Below are positions 1 through 10,396 of a DNA stretch of 64,000 nt, piece by piece; the first letter of the stretch is position 1, and each line of letters begins with the position of its first letter. A model generated the notes under the pieces. The model made no database searches, was not told the origin of the DNA, and was given only the letters and a program-made list of their open reading frames with translations. A program made the translations under genes and the position numbers. Origin of the DNA: Mycobacteriales bacterium (GTDB lineage Bacteria; Actinomycetota; Actinomycetes; Mycobacteriales; SCTD01); contig JAUYQP010000049.1 of the NCBI GenBank assembly GCA_030697205.1, positions 1 through 64,000 of the forward strand. The letters run 5' to 3'.

Positions 1-582
1 TGGTTCGACCCGCTCTGCCCGTTCGCGTGGATCACGTCGCGCTGGATCCTCGAGGTCGAGCAGGTTCGCGACATCGAGGTGAAGTGGCACGTGATGAGCC
101 TGGCGTACCTGAACAAGGACAAGGACATCCCGGAGGAGTACCGCGAGCTGCTTGCTCCGGCCTGGGGACCCGTCCGGGTGCTGATCGCCGCGTCCGTCAA
201 GCACGGCGACGAGGTGCTGTTCCCGCTCTACAACGCCTTCGGGACCCGGATCCACCACGACCAGCAGCCGATCGACCGGGCGATGGTCGAAGCAGTGCTG
301 GCCGAGGTCGGCCTCGAGCCGGAGCTGGCCGACGCGATGGACGACTCCTCGCTCGACGAGGCGGTCGCGAAGTCACACCACGAAGGCATGGACCAGGTCG
401 GGGACGACGTCGGTACGCCGACCATCGCGATCAACGGCGTCGCGTTCTTCGGTCCCGTGCTCGGCGCCATCCCTCGCGGCGAGGAGGCCGGCAGGCTCTG
501 GGACGGTGCCGTCGCGCTCGCGGCGTACCCGCAATTCTTCGAGCTCAAGCGGTCCCGGACCGGCGGTCTGGACTTCAGCTGA
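1..582 (+). CDS. Mycothiol-dependent nitroreductase-like DsbA-family protein (5' end outside window)
   Basis: The open frame enters the window already running (193 residues visible) and ends with TGA at 580-582. It has the thioredoxin/DsbA fold signature of the FrnE/Rv2466c group: an active-site stretch DPLCPFAW at visible residues 3-10, the cis-proline loop VGTPTI and a GVAFFGPVL segment near the C-terminus. Rv2466c of M. tuberculosis is a mycothiol-dependent nitroreductase, and the resemblance extends through the IPRGEEAG and FFELKR segments. The second cysteine of the usual CPWC motif is alanine here (CPFA), so the protein is probably a monothiol oxidoreductase that needs mycothiol or a partner to resolve. 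Family assignment is firm; the substrate is not known. The true start lies upstream of base 1. Confidence 0.85.
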   Translation, partial: WFDPLCPFAWITSRWILEVEQVRDIEVKWHVMSLAYLNKDKDIPEEYRELLAPAWGPVRVLIAASVKHGDEVLFPLYNAFGTRIHHDQQPIDRAMVEAVLAEVGLEPELADAMDDSSLDEAVAKSHHEGMDQVGDDVGTPTIAINGVAFFGPVLGAIPRGEEAGRLWDGAVALAAYPQFFELKRSRTGGLDFS

Positions 583-589
583 GCGCCAC

Positions 590-595
590 TAGGAT
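590..595 (+). promoter_or_regulatory. -10 hexamer TAGGAT for leaderless metG
   Basis: TAGGAT sits 6 nt before the metG ATG at 602, so transcription would begin at or next to the start codon. No Shine-Dalgarno sequence fits in the gap. The same arrangement precedes many first genes in this window. Confidence 0.6.
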
Positions 596-601
596 TCGGG
601 C

Positions 602-2380
602 ATGACCCGAGTCCTCTCCGCCGTTGCCTGGCCGTACGCGAACGGGCCGCGCCACATCGGCCACGTCGCCGGCTTCGGCGTGCCGTCCGACGTGTTCAGC
701 CGCTACCAGCGGATGGTGGGCAACCGGGTCCTCATGGTCAGCGGCACCGACGAGCACGGCACCCCGATCCAGGTGCAGGCCGACCGGGAGGGCGTGACCG
801 CGCGCGAGCTCGCCGATCGCTACAACCGCGTCATCGCCGAGGACCTGCAGGGCCTCGGGCTGACCTACGACCTGTTCACCCGCACGACGACGCGCAACCA
901 CTACGAGGTCGTGCAGCAGGTCTTCCGGGCGCTGCACGCCAACGGCTACGTCGTCGAGCGCTCGCAGCTGTCGGCGATCGACCCGAAGACCGGACGCGGG
1001 CTCCCCGACCGCTACGTCGAGGGCACCTGCCCGATCTGCGGCGACCCCGGGGCGCGCGGCGACCAGTGCGACAACTGTGGCAACCAGCTCGACCCGCAAG
1101 ACCTCATCGACCCGCGCTCCAAGATCGACGGTGCGACGCCGACGTTCGTCGAGTCGGCGCAGTTCTTCCTCGAGCTGCCGGCCTTCGCCGAGACCCTCGG
1201 GGCGTGGCTCGACGAGCGCCGGGGCTGGCGTCCCAACGTGCTGAAGTTCAGCCGCAACCTGCTCGAGGACCTGCGGCCGCGCGCGATCTCGCGCGACCTC
1301 GACTGGGGCGTCCCGATCCCGCTGCCCGGGTGGGAGGACCGCACCGACAAGCGGCTCTACGTCTGGTTCGACGCGGTCATCGGCTACCTGTCCGCGTCGA
1401 TCGAGTGGGCGCGCCGCACGGGCGGGTCGTGGGAGGACTTCTGGCACGCGGGCGGTGCCGAGGGCTTCTACTTCATGGGCAAGGACAACGTCGTCTTCCA
1501 CTCCGTCATCTGGCCGGCCATCCTGCTCGGCGCGTCCGGCAAGCCCGCCGGGGCCCCTGGGACCTACGGCGAGCTGGACCTGCCGTCGGAGGTCGTCTCC
1601 AGCGAGTACCTCACGATGGAGGGCAAGAAGTTCTCCTCGTCGCGGTCGGTGGTCATCTACGTCCGCGACGTGCTGGAGCGCTACGGCCCCGACGCGATCC
1701 GCTACTACCTGTGCGTCAACGGCCCGGAGTCGAGTGACACCGACTTCACCTGGGAGCAGTTCGTCACGCGCAACAACACCGAGCTCGTCGCGGGCTGGGG
1801 CAACCTCGTCAACCGCACGATGTCGCTGGTGCACAAGAACATCGGCTCGATCCCCGCGGCCGGAGACCTCACCGACGACGACCGCGCGGTGCTCGACGCC
1901 TCCCGCGCGGCCTTCGACGCGGTCGGTGGGCTGCTCGACGCCAACCAGCTCAAGGCCGCGGTCAACGAGGCGATGCGGGTCGTCGGCGAGGCCAACAAGT
2001 ACCTCTCCGACCAGGCGCCGTGGAAGCTCAAGGACGAGCCGGAGCGCCGGGCGACGGTGCTGCACGTCGCGCTGCAGCTCATCGACGACGCCAAGACGCT
2101 GCTCACGCCGTTCCTCCCGCACTCGTCGCAGAAGGTCTTCGCGATGCTCGGCGGGCAGGGCGACTGGGCGGGCTTCCCCGAGCTGCGCGAGGTCGACGAC
2201 CTCGACGGCGGTCCGTCGTACCCCGTCCTCATGGGTGACTACGACGCGGCGCAGGCGCGCTGGGAGTCGCGCCCCATCTCGCCCGGGGTCGTCATCGGCG
2301 AGCCGGTACCGCTGTTCGCGAAGCTCGACCCGTCGGTGGTGGCCGAGGAGCTCGAGCGGCTCGAGGCGGCCGCGCAGTGA
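602..2380 (+). CDS. metG: Methionyl-tRNA synthetase
   Basis: Cytosolic class I synthetase (592 aa) that charges tRNA-Met and initiator tRNA with methionine. The HIGH motif is at residues 18-21 and the KMSKS loop appears as KFSSS at 343-347, a variant I associate with actinobacterial MetRS. A zinc knot is formed by C143, C146, C156 and C159, and an Arg/Trp-rich anticodon-binding helical domain fills the C-terminal third. There is no fused C-terminal tRNA-binding (EMAP-like) domain, so this is the short form. The ATG at 602 is 6 nt after a TAGGAT hexamer and lacks a ribosome binding site, suggesting a leaderless message. Its stop overlaps the tatD start (GTGA), so the two are probably co-translated. 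Confidence 0.97.
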   Translation: MTRVLSAVAWPYANGPRHIGHVAGFGVPSDVFSRYQRMVGNRVLMVSGTDEHGTPIQVQADREGVTARELADRYNRVIAEDLQGLGLTYDLFTRTTTRNHYEVVQQVFRALHANGYVVERSQLSAIDPKTGRGLPDRYVEGTCPICGDPGARGDQCDNCGNQLDPQDLIDPRSKIDGATPTFVESAQFFLELPAFAETLGAWLDERRGWRPNVLKFSRNLLEDLRPRAISRDLDWGVPIPLPGWEDRTDKRLYVWFDAVIGYLSASIEWARRTGGSWEDFWHAGGAEGFYFMGKDNVVFHSVIWPAILLGASGKPAGAPGTYGELDLPSEVVSSEYLTMEGKKFSSSRSVVIYVRDVLERYGPDAIRYYLCVNGPESSDTDFTWEQFVTRNNTELVAGWGNLVNRTMSLVHKNIGSIPAAGDLTDDDRAVLDASRAAFDAVGGLLDANQLKAAVNEAMRVVGEANKYLSDQAPWKLKDEPERRATVLHVALQLIDDAKTLLTPFLPHSSQKVFAMLGGQGDWAGFPELREVDDLDGGPSYPVLMGDYDAAQARWESRPISPGVVIGEPVPLFAKLDPSVVAEELERLEAAAQ

Positions 2381-3204
2381 GCCGGGGATCGCGCAGCGCC
2401 GAGGAGGCACCGCCGGTCCCCGAGCCGCTGGCGGTCGCCGTCGGGGACAGCCACTGCCACCTCGACATCATGGGGACCGACGTCGACGAGGCGCTCGCGG
2501 TCGCGCGCTCGGTCGGCATCGACGTGGTCGTGCAGGTCGGCGTCGACGTGGAGAGCTCGAGGCTGTCGGTCGACCTCGCCGCCCGCTACGACCAGGTCCA
2601 CGCCGCGGTCGCGCTGCACCCCAACGAGGCCGGCCGGGGTGCGGCGACCGACGAGGCACTGCGCGTCATCGAGGCGCTGGCCGCGCTGCCGCAGGTGAAG
2701 GCGGTGGGGGAGACCGGGCTCGACTTCTTCCGCACCGAGTCGGTTGACGGCCACCGGCTGCAGGAGGAGTCCTTCCGCGCCCACATCGCGATCGCCAAGG
2801 CCGCGGGCAAGGCGCTGGTCATCCACGACCGCGACGCTCACGACGACGTGCTGCGCGTCCTCGCCGACGAGGGCGCCCCCGACACGGTCGTCTTCCACTG
2901 CTACTCCGGCGACGCCGCGATGGCCCGGGTCTGCGCCGACGCCGGCTACTACCTGTCCTTCGCCGGGCCGGTGACCTTCAAGGCCAACGACGACCTCCGG
3001 GAGGCCGCGACCGTCTGCCCGGTCGACCGGCTGCTGGTCGAGACCGACGCGCCTTTCCTCACCCCGATGCCCTACCGCGGCCGGCCCAATGCGCCCTACC
3101 TGGTGCCGCTCACCGTCCGCTCGCTCGCTGCGACGCTCGGCGCCGACGTCGACGAGTTGTGTGCGGCGATCGCTTCCAACGGGGCCCGGGCCTTTGACTA
3201 CTGA
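2377..3204 (+). CDS. tatD: TatD-family metal-dependent deoxyribonuclease
   Basis: A 275-aa TIM-barrel hydrolase of the TatD/YchF-linked amidohydrolase superfamily, acting in the cytosol on DNA 3' ends or related substrates. The metal ligands of the first strand appear as SHCHLD at residues 25-30 (H26, H28). VGETGLDFF supplies the conserved glutamate, [10 protein letters not shown] the next histidine, and ETDAPFL near the C-terminus the conserved aspartate. The GTG start overlaps the metG stop by one-base-shifted GTGA, giving translational coupling. The metG-tatD-rpfB order matches mycobacteria. Substrate specificity cannot be read from sequence. Confidence 0.93.
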   Translation: MSRGSRSAEEAPPVPEPLAVAVGDSHCHLDIMGTDVDEALAVARSVGIDVVVQVGVDVESSRLSVDLAARYDQVHAAVALHPNEAGRGAATDEALRVIEALAALPQVKAVGETGLDFFRTESVDGHRLQEESFRAHIAIAKAAGKALVIHDRDAHDDVLRVLADEGAPDTVVFHCYSGDAAMARVCADAGYYLSFAGPVTFKANDDLREAATVCPVDRLLVETDAPFLTPMPYRGRPNAPYLVPLTVRSLAATLGADVDELCAAIASNGARAFDY

Positions 3205-3361
3205 CCCCTGAAACGGACACAAAGGCACGGACCAGGACACCGGGTGATCGGACTCACAGGCTGGTCTGATGAAGGCTCCGACCTGCGGTTTCACCTCCCG
3301 AGCGACGGTCGGGACGTCCATAACCGGGCAATCCGGGCTTGGCGGGAGGCCTGGACCCCGT

Positions 3362-3367
3362 TACGGT
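3362..3367 (+). promoter_or_regulatory. -10-like TACGGT and structured leader of rpfB
   Basis: TACGGT could serve as -10 for rpfB and would give a leader of about 118 nt. The leader contains a long-range pairing AGCTCCAGT (3396-3404) with ACTGGGGCT (3441-3449), closed outside by GGGG (3391-3394) with CCCC (3458-3461), and a nested GGAC/GTCC hairpin. I could not match it to a known riboswitch class. Confidence 0.35.
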
Positions 3368-3491
3368 CGCCTCCAGTAGTCGCCGGAGTCGGGGAAGCTC
3401 CAGTGGCGGTCGCACGAGCGCGGACCCCCGTCCGGGCCCGACTGGGGCTGCCGCCGTCCCCGTGGCCGGACCGCGCGATCATCGGAGATCC

Positions 3492-4643
3492 GTGCCCGTC
3501 AGCCCCGCCCTGCCCGCCGTGTCTGTCCAGGCACTCCGGGCACGCGTCAAGCGCCCTGCCGTCCTCGTCCTCCAGGCGGCCACCCTGCTCGCCCTCGTCG
3601 GCGGCACCGTCGGCTGGGGTCTGACCGAGAAGACGGTGCAGCTCTCCGTCGACGGCCAGGTCCGCGAGGTGAGCCTGCACGGCGACACCGTCTCCGACGT
3701 TCTCGACGAGGCCGGGCTCGAGGTCGGGGAGCACGACCTGCTCGCCCCCTCCGTCGACACCGCGGTGACTGAGGGCGCGACCGTGGCCCTGCGCCGCGGC
3801 CGCGAGCTGCGGCTCGTGGTGGACGGCGTCGAGCGCAGCGTGTGGGTGACCGCGGCGTCGGTCGCCGAGGCGCTGGACCAGATCGGCCTAGGCGACCGCC
3901 GCGCCTTCCTGTCGGCGAGCCGGTCGCGCAGCATCGGCCTCGAGGGCCTGTCGCTCGAGGTCCGGCTGCCCAAGGACGTCGACATCCTCGTCGACGGCAA
4001 GGTCAAGGAGATCAGCACGACCGCGCTGACCGTCCGCGACGCCCTGATCGAGGCCGGTGTGGTGCTGCGCCCGAAGGACCGCCTCACTCCGGCCCGCGCG
4101 GTGCCCGTCGTCGACGGCCTCGCGATCACGGTCGCCCGGGTCGACGGCAAGCGCGTCACCGAAGACTTCCCGATCGCATTCAAGACGGTTCGCAAGGACT
4201 ACTCCTCGCTCTTCAAGGGCGAGACGAAGGTCCTGCAGCGCGGCCGCCACGGCGTCCTGCGCCGGACCTACACCGTCGGTCTCGTCGACGGCAAGCGCGT
4301 GAGCAAGCTCATGAGCCGCGAGGTCCGGGTCTCCGAGCCGGTCGAGCGCATCATCGCGGTGGGCACCAAGCCGCGGCCGTCGTACGGCAGCCGCTCCGTC
4401 TCCGGCGCCGACGACCTCAACTGGCCGGCCCTGGCCCGCTGCGAGTCCGGCGGCAACCCGCGCGCCGTGTCCTCCGGCGGCACCTACCGCGGCCTCTACC
4501 AGTTCTCGATGAGCACCTGGCGCGGCGTCGGAGGCAGCGGCGACCCGATCGATGCGAGCTCCGCGGAACAGACCTACCGCGCGAAGCTGCTCTACAAGCG
4601 GTCCGGCCGCAGCCCGTGGCCGCACTGCGGCCGCTACCTGTAG
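3492..4643 (+). CDS. rpfB: Resuscitation-promoting factor RpfB
   Basis: Secreted or membrane-anchored muralytic enzyme (383 aa) that cleaves peptidoglycan and promotes growth from dormancy. After a short basic N-terminus there is one hydrophobic signal/anchor segment (residues about 22-42). Tandem DUF348 repeats follow (the VDGQVREVSLHGDTVSDVL, VDGVERSVWVTAASVAEAL and VDGKVKEISTTALTVRDAL segments), then a G5 domain and the C-terminal Rpf lysozyme-like domain (last ~75 residues) with the catalytic Glu in ARCESGGNP. GTG at 3492 is preceded by GGAG at 3484-3487. An in-frame upstream start at 3339 exists but would add a Ser/Arg/Pro-rich stretch without family likeness. It abuts rsmA directly. Confidence 0.93.
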   Translation: MPVSPALPAVSVQALRARVKRPAVLVLQAATLLALVGGTVGWGLTEKTVQLSVDGQVREVSLHGDTVSDVLDEAGLEVGEHDLLAPSVDTAVTEGATVALRRGRELRLVVDGVERSVWVTAASVAEALDQIGLGDRRAFLSASRSRSIGLEGLSLEVRLPKDVDILVDGKVKEISTTALTVRDALIEAGVVLRPKDRLTPARAVPVVDGLAITVARVDGKRVTEDFPIAFKTVRKDYSSLFKGETKVLQRGRHGVLRRTYTVGLVDGKRVSKLMSREVRVSEPVERIIAVGTKPRPSYGSRSVSGADDLNWPALARCESGGNPRAVSSGGTYRGLYQFSMSTWRGVGGSGDPIDASSAEQTYRAKLLYKRSGRSPWPHCGRYL

Positions 4644-5468
4644 GTGCTGCTCACCGCTCCTGAGATCCGGGCGCTCGCCACCCGGCTCGGGGTCCGCCCG
4701 ACCAAGTCGCTCGGGCAGAACTTCGTCATCGACCCCAACACCGTGCGCCGCATCGTGCGCACTGCCGGGGTCCGTCCCGACGACGTCGTCGTCGAGGTCG
4801 GACCCGGGCTCGGGTCGCTGACCCTCGGGCTGCTCGCCGAGGCCGCCCGGGTCGTCGCGGTGGAGATCGACCAGGTGCTCGCGGCCGAGCTGCCGCTCAC
4901 CGTGGCGGCGCGCGCACCCGAGCTGCTCGAGCGCTTCGAGGTCGTGACGATGGACGCGCTGCGGCTCGAGAGCGTCCCCGGCCCACCGCCGACGGCCTTC
5001 GTCGCGAACCTCCCCTACAACGTCGCCGTCCCCGTCCTGCTGCGGCTGCTCGAGAAGCTGCCGACGCTGCGGACCGGTCTCGTCATGGTGCAGGCCGAGG
5101 TCGCCGACCGGCTCGTCGCGCCGCCCGGCTCCAAGACCTACGGCGTTCCTTCGGTCAAGGCGGCGTGGTACGCCGAGGTCAGCCGGGCAGGCAGCATCGG
5201 CAGGTCGGTGTTCTGGCCGGCCCCCCACGTCGACTCCGGGCTGGTCGCCTTCACCCGGCGCGAGCCACCCCCCGGCGACCGGCTCGCGACCTTCGCCGTC
5301 GTCGACGCCGCGTTCGCCCAGCGGCGCAAGACGCTGCGGGCCGCGCTCGCCGGCTGGGCGGGCGGCGCGGAGGCCGCGGAGGCCCGGCTGCGGGCCGCCG
5401 GCATCGACCCGCAGGCCCGAGGCGAGGTGCTGTCCGTCGAGGACTTCGCCCGACTCGCCTCGACGTAG
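4644..5468 (+). CDS. rsmA: 16S rRNA (adenine1518-N6/adenine1519-N6)-dimethyltransferase
   Basis: A 274-aa SAM-dependent methyltransferase (KsgA) that dimethylates two adjacent adenines near the 3' end of 16S rRNA during late 30S assembly. Visible motifs are [10 protein letters not shown] at residues 21-30, the SAM loop [11 protein letters not shown] at about 50-60 and the catalytic NLPYNV at about 121-126. GTG 4644 follows the rpfB TAG with no gap, so translation likely depends on termination of rpfB. No good Shine-Dalgarno is present. The rpfB-rsmA-ispE order is the mycobacterial one. Confidence 0.95.
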   Translation: MLLTAPEIRALATRLGVRPTKSLGQNFVIDPNTVRRIVRTAGVRPDDVVVEVGPGLGSLTLGLLAEAARVVAVEIDQVLAAELPLTVAARAPELLERFEVVTMDALRLESVPGPPPTAFVANLPYNVAVPVLLRLLEKLPTLRTGLVMVQAEVADRLVAPPGSKTYGVPSVKAAWYAEVSRAGSIGRSVFWPAPHVDSGLVAFTRREPPPGDRLATFAVVDAAFAQRRKTLRAALAGWAGGAEAAEARLRAAGIDPQARGEVLSVEDFARLAST

Positions 5469-5476
5469 TTGCCTCC

Positions 5477-5482
5477 TAGACT
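5477..5482 (+). promoter_or_regulatory. -10-like TAGACT upstream of ispE
   Basis: TAGACT lies 8 nt downstream of the rsmA stop and matches the TAnnnT hexamers seen before other genes here. It would give ispE its own promoter with a leader containing the AAGGAG at 5501-5506. Confidence 0.45.
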
Positions 5483-5533
5483 GGAGCCGTCACCCCACCG
5501 AAGGAGCGCACCATCCGCCAGCCCGTCGACCGC

Positions 5534-6429
5534 GTGACGGTGCGTGCTCCCGCGAAGGTCAACCTGCACCTGTCCGTGGGCCGGCTGCGCTCCGACGGCT
5601 ACCACGACCTCACCACGGTCTTCCACGCCGTCGGGCTCTACGACGAGGTCGTGCTGACCCGCGCCGAGTCCCCATCCGTGACCGTCACTGGTGAGGGCGC
5701 CGGCAGCGTCCCGCTCGACAGCAGCAACCTCGCGCTGCGGGCCGTGGAGCTGCTCGCCAAGGAGACCGGCAACGACCCGGGCGTCTCGGTCCGCATCGAC
5801 AAGGGCATCCCGGTCGCCGGTGGCATGGCCGGTGGCTCTGCCGACGCCGCGGCCGCCCTCGTCGGCTGCGACGCGCTGTGGGGCACGGGCCTGTCCCGCG
5901 ACGCGCTCGAGTCCGTCGGGGCCCGGCTCGGCAGCGACGTGCCCTTCGCGCTGCACGGCGGCACCGCGCTCGGCACCGGCAGGGGCGAGCGGCTCACCCC
6001 GGTCCTCGGTCACGCCAGCTGGTCGTGGGTCGTGGCGCTCGTCGACGGCGGGCTGTCGACGCCCGCGGTCTACCGCGAGCTCGACCTGCAGCGGGCCACC
6101 GGCCCGGTCACCGTCGTCGGCGACCCGGCCGACGTGCTCGCCGCGCTGCGCTCCGGTGACCCCGAGGCGCTCGGGGCCGCGCTCTCCAACGACCTGCAGC
6201 GGGCGGCGATCTCGCTGATGCCGTCACTGCGGCGGCTGCTCGACACCGCGCTCGACCTCGGCGCCCTCGGCGCGGTCGTGTCCGGCTCCGGTCCGTCGGT
6301 CGTCATGCTCGCCCGCGACGACGGCCACGCCGTCGCCCTCGCCGCCGCGCTGTCCGGCCAGGGCATGGCCCGCGCGGTCCGCCGTGCCGACGGCCCGGTC
6401 CACGGCGCCCGCGTCGTCGAGGCGGTCTG

Positions 6430-6430
<1 letters not shown>
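5534..6430 (+). CDS. ispE: 4-diphosphocytidyl-2-C-methyl-D-erythritol kinase
   Basis: GHMP-family kinase (298 aa) of the MEP isoprenoid pathway. It phosphorylates CDP-methylerythritol at the 2-OH. It has the substrate motif APAKVNLHL near the N-terminus, the ATP loop PVAGGMAGGSADAAAAL at about residues 95-111, GSDVPFALHGG, and the third GHMP motif VSGSGPSVVML near 255. The start is uncertain. GTG 5534 is the first usual start codon, but the only strong Shine-Dalgarno, AAGGAG at 5501-5506, is 27 nt away. It sits 6 nt before an in-frame ATC at 5513, which would add seven residues. The stop shares its A with the ATG of the ABC-F gene. Confidence 0.94.
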
Positions 6431-8198
<1,768 letters not shown>

Positions 8199-8202
<4 letters not shown>

Positions 8203-8588
8203 ACCGCGCCGTGGGCCTTCCAGTACTCGTTGAGGGCTCCGTTGGTCTTCACGAACCACACGATCGGCAGGACCAGCAGCAGGGCGCCCGGGACCACCCA
8301 GAGCCCGGTGAGAGCACTGACCGGCTTCGGACGGCCGCCGCGCTCGTAGAGGGCACCCACCTCGGCGCTCGAGAGGAACGGCGAGGCGAAGCCGACGAAG
8401 AAGGCGATCAGCAGGGCGATGCCGCCGCCGATGCCGTTGCCGGTCTGGCGCTTCATCTCGTCGTGGGTCACGTAGTACCAGTAGAGGCCGTAGATGCCGA
8501 AGGTGACGACGAACAGCAGGATGCCGACACCCGTGCCGCGGACCTTCCCGGCGGGGAGGGTGGAGGTGGTGGCGGCGTACTCGGTCAT
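8199..8588 (-). CDS. DUF4234 membrane protein
   Basis: A 129-aa protein with an N-terminal soluble tail, then hydrophobic segments at about residues 18-38, 55-72 and 91-111. The YGLYWYYVTHDEMKRQTG motif between the first two is characteristic of DUF4234. Function is unknown. The ATG at 8588 has GGAGG about 7 nt upstream, and a TACGGT hexamer (8615-8620, minus) can serve as its own promoter between it and tetR. Its TAG and the TAG of the converging ABC-F gene lie in the same four bases CTAG. Confidence 0.85.
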
Positions 8589-8614
8589 GGGGCTCCTCCA
8601 GGCGTCGGGGCGCG

Positions 8615-8620
8615 ACCGTA
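8615..8620 (-). promoter_or_regulatory. -10-like TACGGT for the DUF4234 gene
   Basis: On the minus strand TACGGT is followed by about 26 nt containing GGAGG and then the ATG at 8588. It suggests that the gene has a promoter independent of the tetR gene upstream. Confidence 0.4.
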
Positions 8621-8635
8621 CCGACTCCGGCGGCG

Positions 8636-9226
8636 TCAGGTGGTGAGGCGCGGGTCGGTCTCGAGGCGGGACAACCCGTGCCAGGCGAGGTTGACCAGGT
8701 GGGCCGCGACCTCGTCACGGCTCACGTCGCGGTGCTCGGCCCACCACTGGCCGACGAGGGCGACCTGACCGACCAGCGCCTGCGAGTAGAGGCCGGCAAG
8801 CGCGGTCCGGAATCCGCGGGCGGCGAACTGGCGGTCGAGGATGTGCTCGACCCGCTGCGCCACGTCGCTGATGATCGTCGCGAAGCCGCCGGTGCTGCTC
8901 GGCACCGGTGACTCGCGCACGAGGATGGAGAAGCCCTCGCTGGAGTCCTCGACGTAGCGGAGCAGCGCCAGGGTCGCCTGCTCGAGCAGCACCCGCGGCG
9001 AGTCGCCCGACAGCGCGGCCTCGAAGTCGCGCAGCAGCATGCGCACCTCTCGGTCCACGACCTCGGCGTAGAGCCCGTCCTTGCCGCCGAAGTGCTCGTA
9101 GACGACCGGCTTGCTCACCCCGGCGCGGCTCGCGATCTCCTCGACGGAGGAGCCGTCGAAGCCGCGCTCGGCGAACAGCGACCGGCCGACGTCGAGCAGC
9201 TGGTCGTGGCGCTGGGGTCCCGTCAT
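8636..9226 (-). CDS. TetR-family transcriptional regulator (probable desaturase repressor)
   Basis: A 196-aa regulator with an N-terminal helix-turn-helix (residues about 8-55; EEIASRAGVSKPVVYEHFGGKDGLY is the recognition region) and an all-helical ligand domain. It lies 26 nt downstream of a fatty-acid desaturase on the same strand. The only strong palindrome nearby (10313-10332) sits in front of that desaturase, so autoregulation of a desaturase-tetR operon by an acyl-CoA or lipid signal is the natural inference, comparable to DesT in Pseudomonas. The ligand itself cannot be read from the sequence. Confidence 0.9.
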   Translation of the reverse strand: MTGPQRHDQLLDVGRSLFAERGFDGSSVEEIASRAGVSKPVVYEHFGGKDGLYAEVVDREVRMLLRDFEAALSGDSPRVLLEQATLALLRYVEDSSEGFSILVRESPVPSSTGGFATIISDVAQRVEHILDRQFAARGFRTALAGLYSQALVGQVALVGQWWAEHRDVSRDEVAAHLVNLAWHGLSRLETDPRLTT

Positions 9227-9252
9227 CCGCTGCCGGACGACGGGGGCCGCGG

Positions 9253-10260
9253 TCAGGCCGCGCGCCGAGGTGCGCGTCGGGCGGCGAGGCGCTCGGGCTT
9301 GGGCCAGCGCACGTCGTGGACGAGCCCGAGCTTCTCCATGCCCCGGATCATCTCAGCGCTGGAGTCCCACTGGAAGCGGTCGACGCCGTGACGCGCCGCG
9401 GTCGGGTCCGCGTGGTGCAGGTTGTGCCAGTTCTCGCCCATCGAGATGAAGGCCAGCGGCCAGTAGTTGGTCGCCCGGTCCGGCGTCTGGAAGGGCCGGT
9501 TGCCGACGGCGTGGCAGATCGAGTTGATGGCCCAGGTCGCGTGGTGAAGCACGCCGACCCGGATGATGCTGCCCCAGAAGAAGGCCGTCAGCGCGCCCTC
9601 CCAGGAGCCCGCCCACAGCCCACCGACGAGCGGCGGCAGCAGCAGGCTGATCGCCACCCACAGCGGGAAGAGCCGGTTGACGCGCGCGATGTCGTCGTCC
9701 TTGAGCAGGTCGGGGATGAAGCGCTTCTGGTCGGTCTGCTCGACGTCGAACAACCACCCGATGTGGGCGTGCCACAGGCCCTTGAGCAGCGCCGGGATGC
9801 TCTCGCCGTAGCGCCACGGCGAGTGCGGGTCGCCCTCGCGGTCGCTGTAGGCGTGGTGGCGGCGGTGGTCGGCGACCCAGCGGTTGACCGGGCCCTCGAT
9901 CGCCATCGAGCCGGCGATCGCCAGGCCGATGCGGGTGCGCCGTCCGGCCTTGAAGGACCCATGGGTGAAGTAGCGGTGGTAGCCGACGGTGATGCCGTGG
10001 CCGGTGATCGCGTACATCACCGCGCTGATGACGACGTCGCGGTAGGACAGGCCGTTGCCCCACAGCACGAAGCCGGCCGCGACCACCGCGAGCAGCGGCA
10101 CCGCGATGAAGACACCGAGCGCGATCTGCTCCGCGCGGGCGCGCGCCTTCGTCTTCGGGATGGCCTGCAGCGGCCGCGCGACGTCCTCGTCGTAGGTGAT
10201 CGTGCTGATCGGGGCGCCATCAGGCGCGGTCAGCGGGCCGGTCTCGACTGTCTGCGTCAC
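9253..10260 (-). CDS. Membrane fatty-acid (acyl-CoA delta-9 type) desaturase
   Basis: Integral membrane di-iron desaturase (335 aa) that introduces a double bond into acyl chains and adjusts membrane fluidity. The three histidine boxes are present: HRYFTH, HRRHH within ADHRRHHAYSD, and HNLHH within ENWHNLHHADP. Four hydrophobic segments flank them (two around residues 45-90, two around 180-225). GTG at 10260 begins VTQTVETGPL; the open frame extends further upstream but without desaturase likeness. It is the first gene of a probable desaturase-tetR operon and has a perfect 20-bp palindrome 52-72 bp upstream of its start. Confidence 0.93.
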   Translation of the reverse strand: MTQTVETGPLTAPDGAPISTITYDEDVARPLQAIPKTKARARAEQIALGVFIAVPLLAVVAAGFVLWGNGLSYRDVVISAVMYAITGHGITVGYHRYFTHGSFKAGRRTRIGLAIAGSMAIEGPVNRWVADHRRHHAYSDREGDPHSPWRYGESIPALLKGLWHAHIGWLFDVEQTDQKRFIPDLLKDDDIARVNRLFPLWVAISLLLPPLVGGLWAGSWEGALTAFFWGSIIRVGVLHHATWAINSICHAVGNRPFQTPDRATNYWPLAFISMGENWHNLHHADPTAARHGVDRFQWDSSAEMIRGMEKLGLVHDVRWPKPERLAARRAPRRAA

Positions 10261-10312
10261 GGGCTCGTTCCGGGTCTCGGTGTGCGGGTCAGGGGTTGGG
10301 CTACGACTCCGT

Positions 10313-10332
10313 AACCTACGGCACCGTAGGTT
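10313..10332. promoter_or_regulatory. Perfect 20-bp palindrome, probable TetR operator
   Basis: AACCTACGGCACCGTAGGTT consists of two perfect 9-bp arms around CA. It lies in the 136-bp gap between the divergent desaturase (start 10260) and HTH gene (start 10397), where it could block the desaturase promoter. Arm length and symmetry fit a TetR-family dimer site. Confidence 0.7.
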
Positions 10333-10396
10333 GTGCCCCGTTGCCTGTGGGTGAACACCTCGGGTTTGTCGGTGTCCTGCGTCAGCGTGCTCGGCC

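Noticed and set aside
575-2410. 611-codon open frame antisense to metG
   Set aside because: It mirrors the third-position bias of metG, consists of low-diversity Arg/Val/Asp/Gly runs and has no recognisable motif; a high-GC shadow.
3374-3491. c-di-AMP (ydaO-type) riboswitch before rpfB
   Set aside because: The leader is structured, but I could not find the conserved core segments of that class.
3339-3491. N-terminal extension of rpfB from ATG 3339
   Set aside because: Contains the probable -10 and structured leader, is Ser/Arg/Pro-rich and would bury the signal sequence 70 residues inside.
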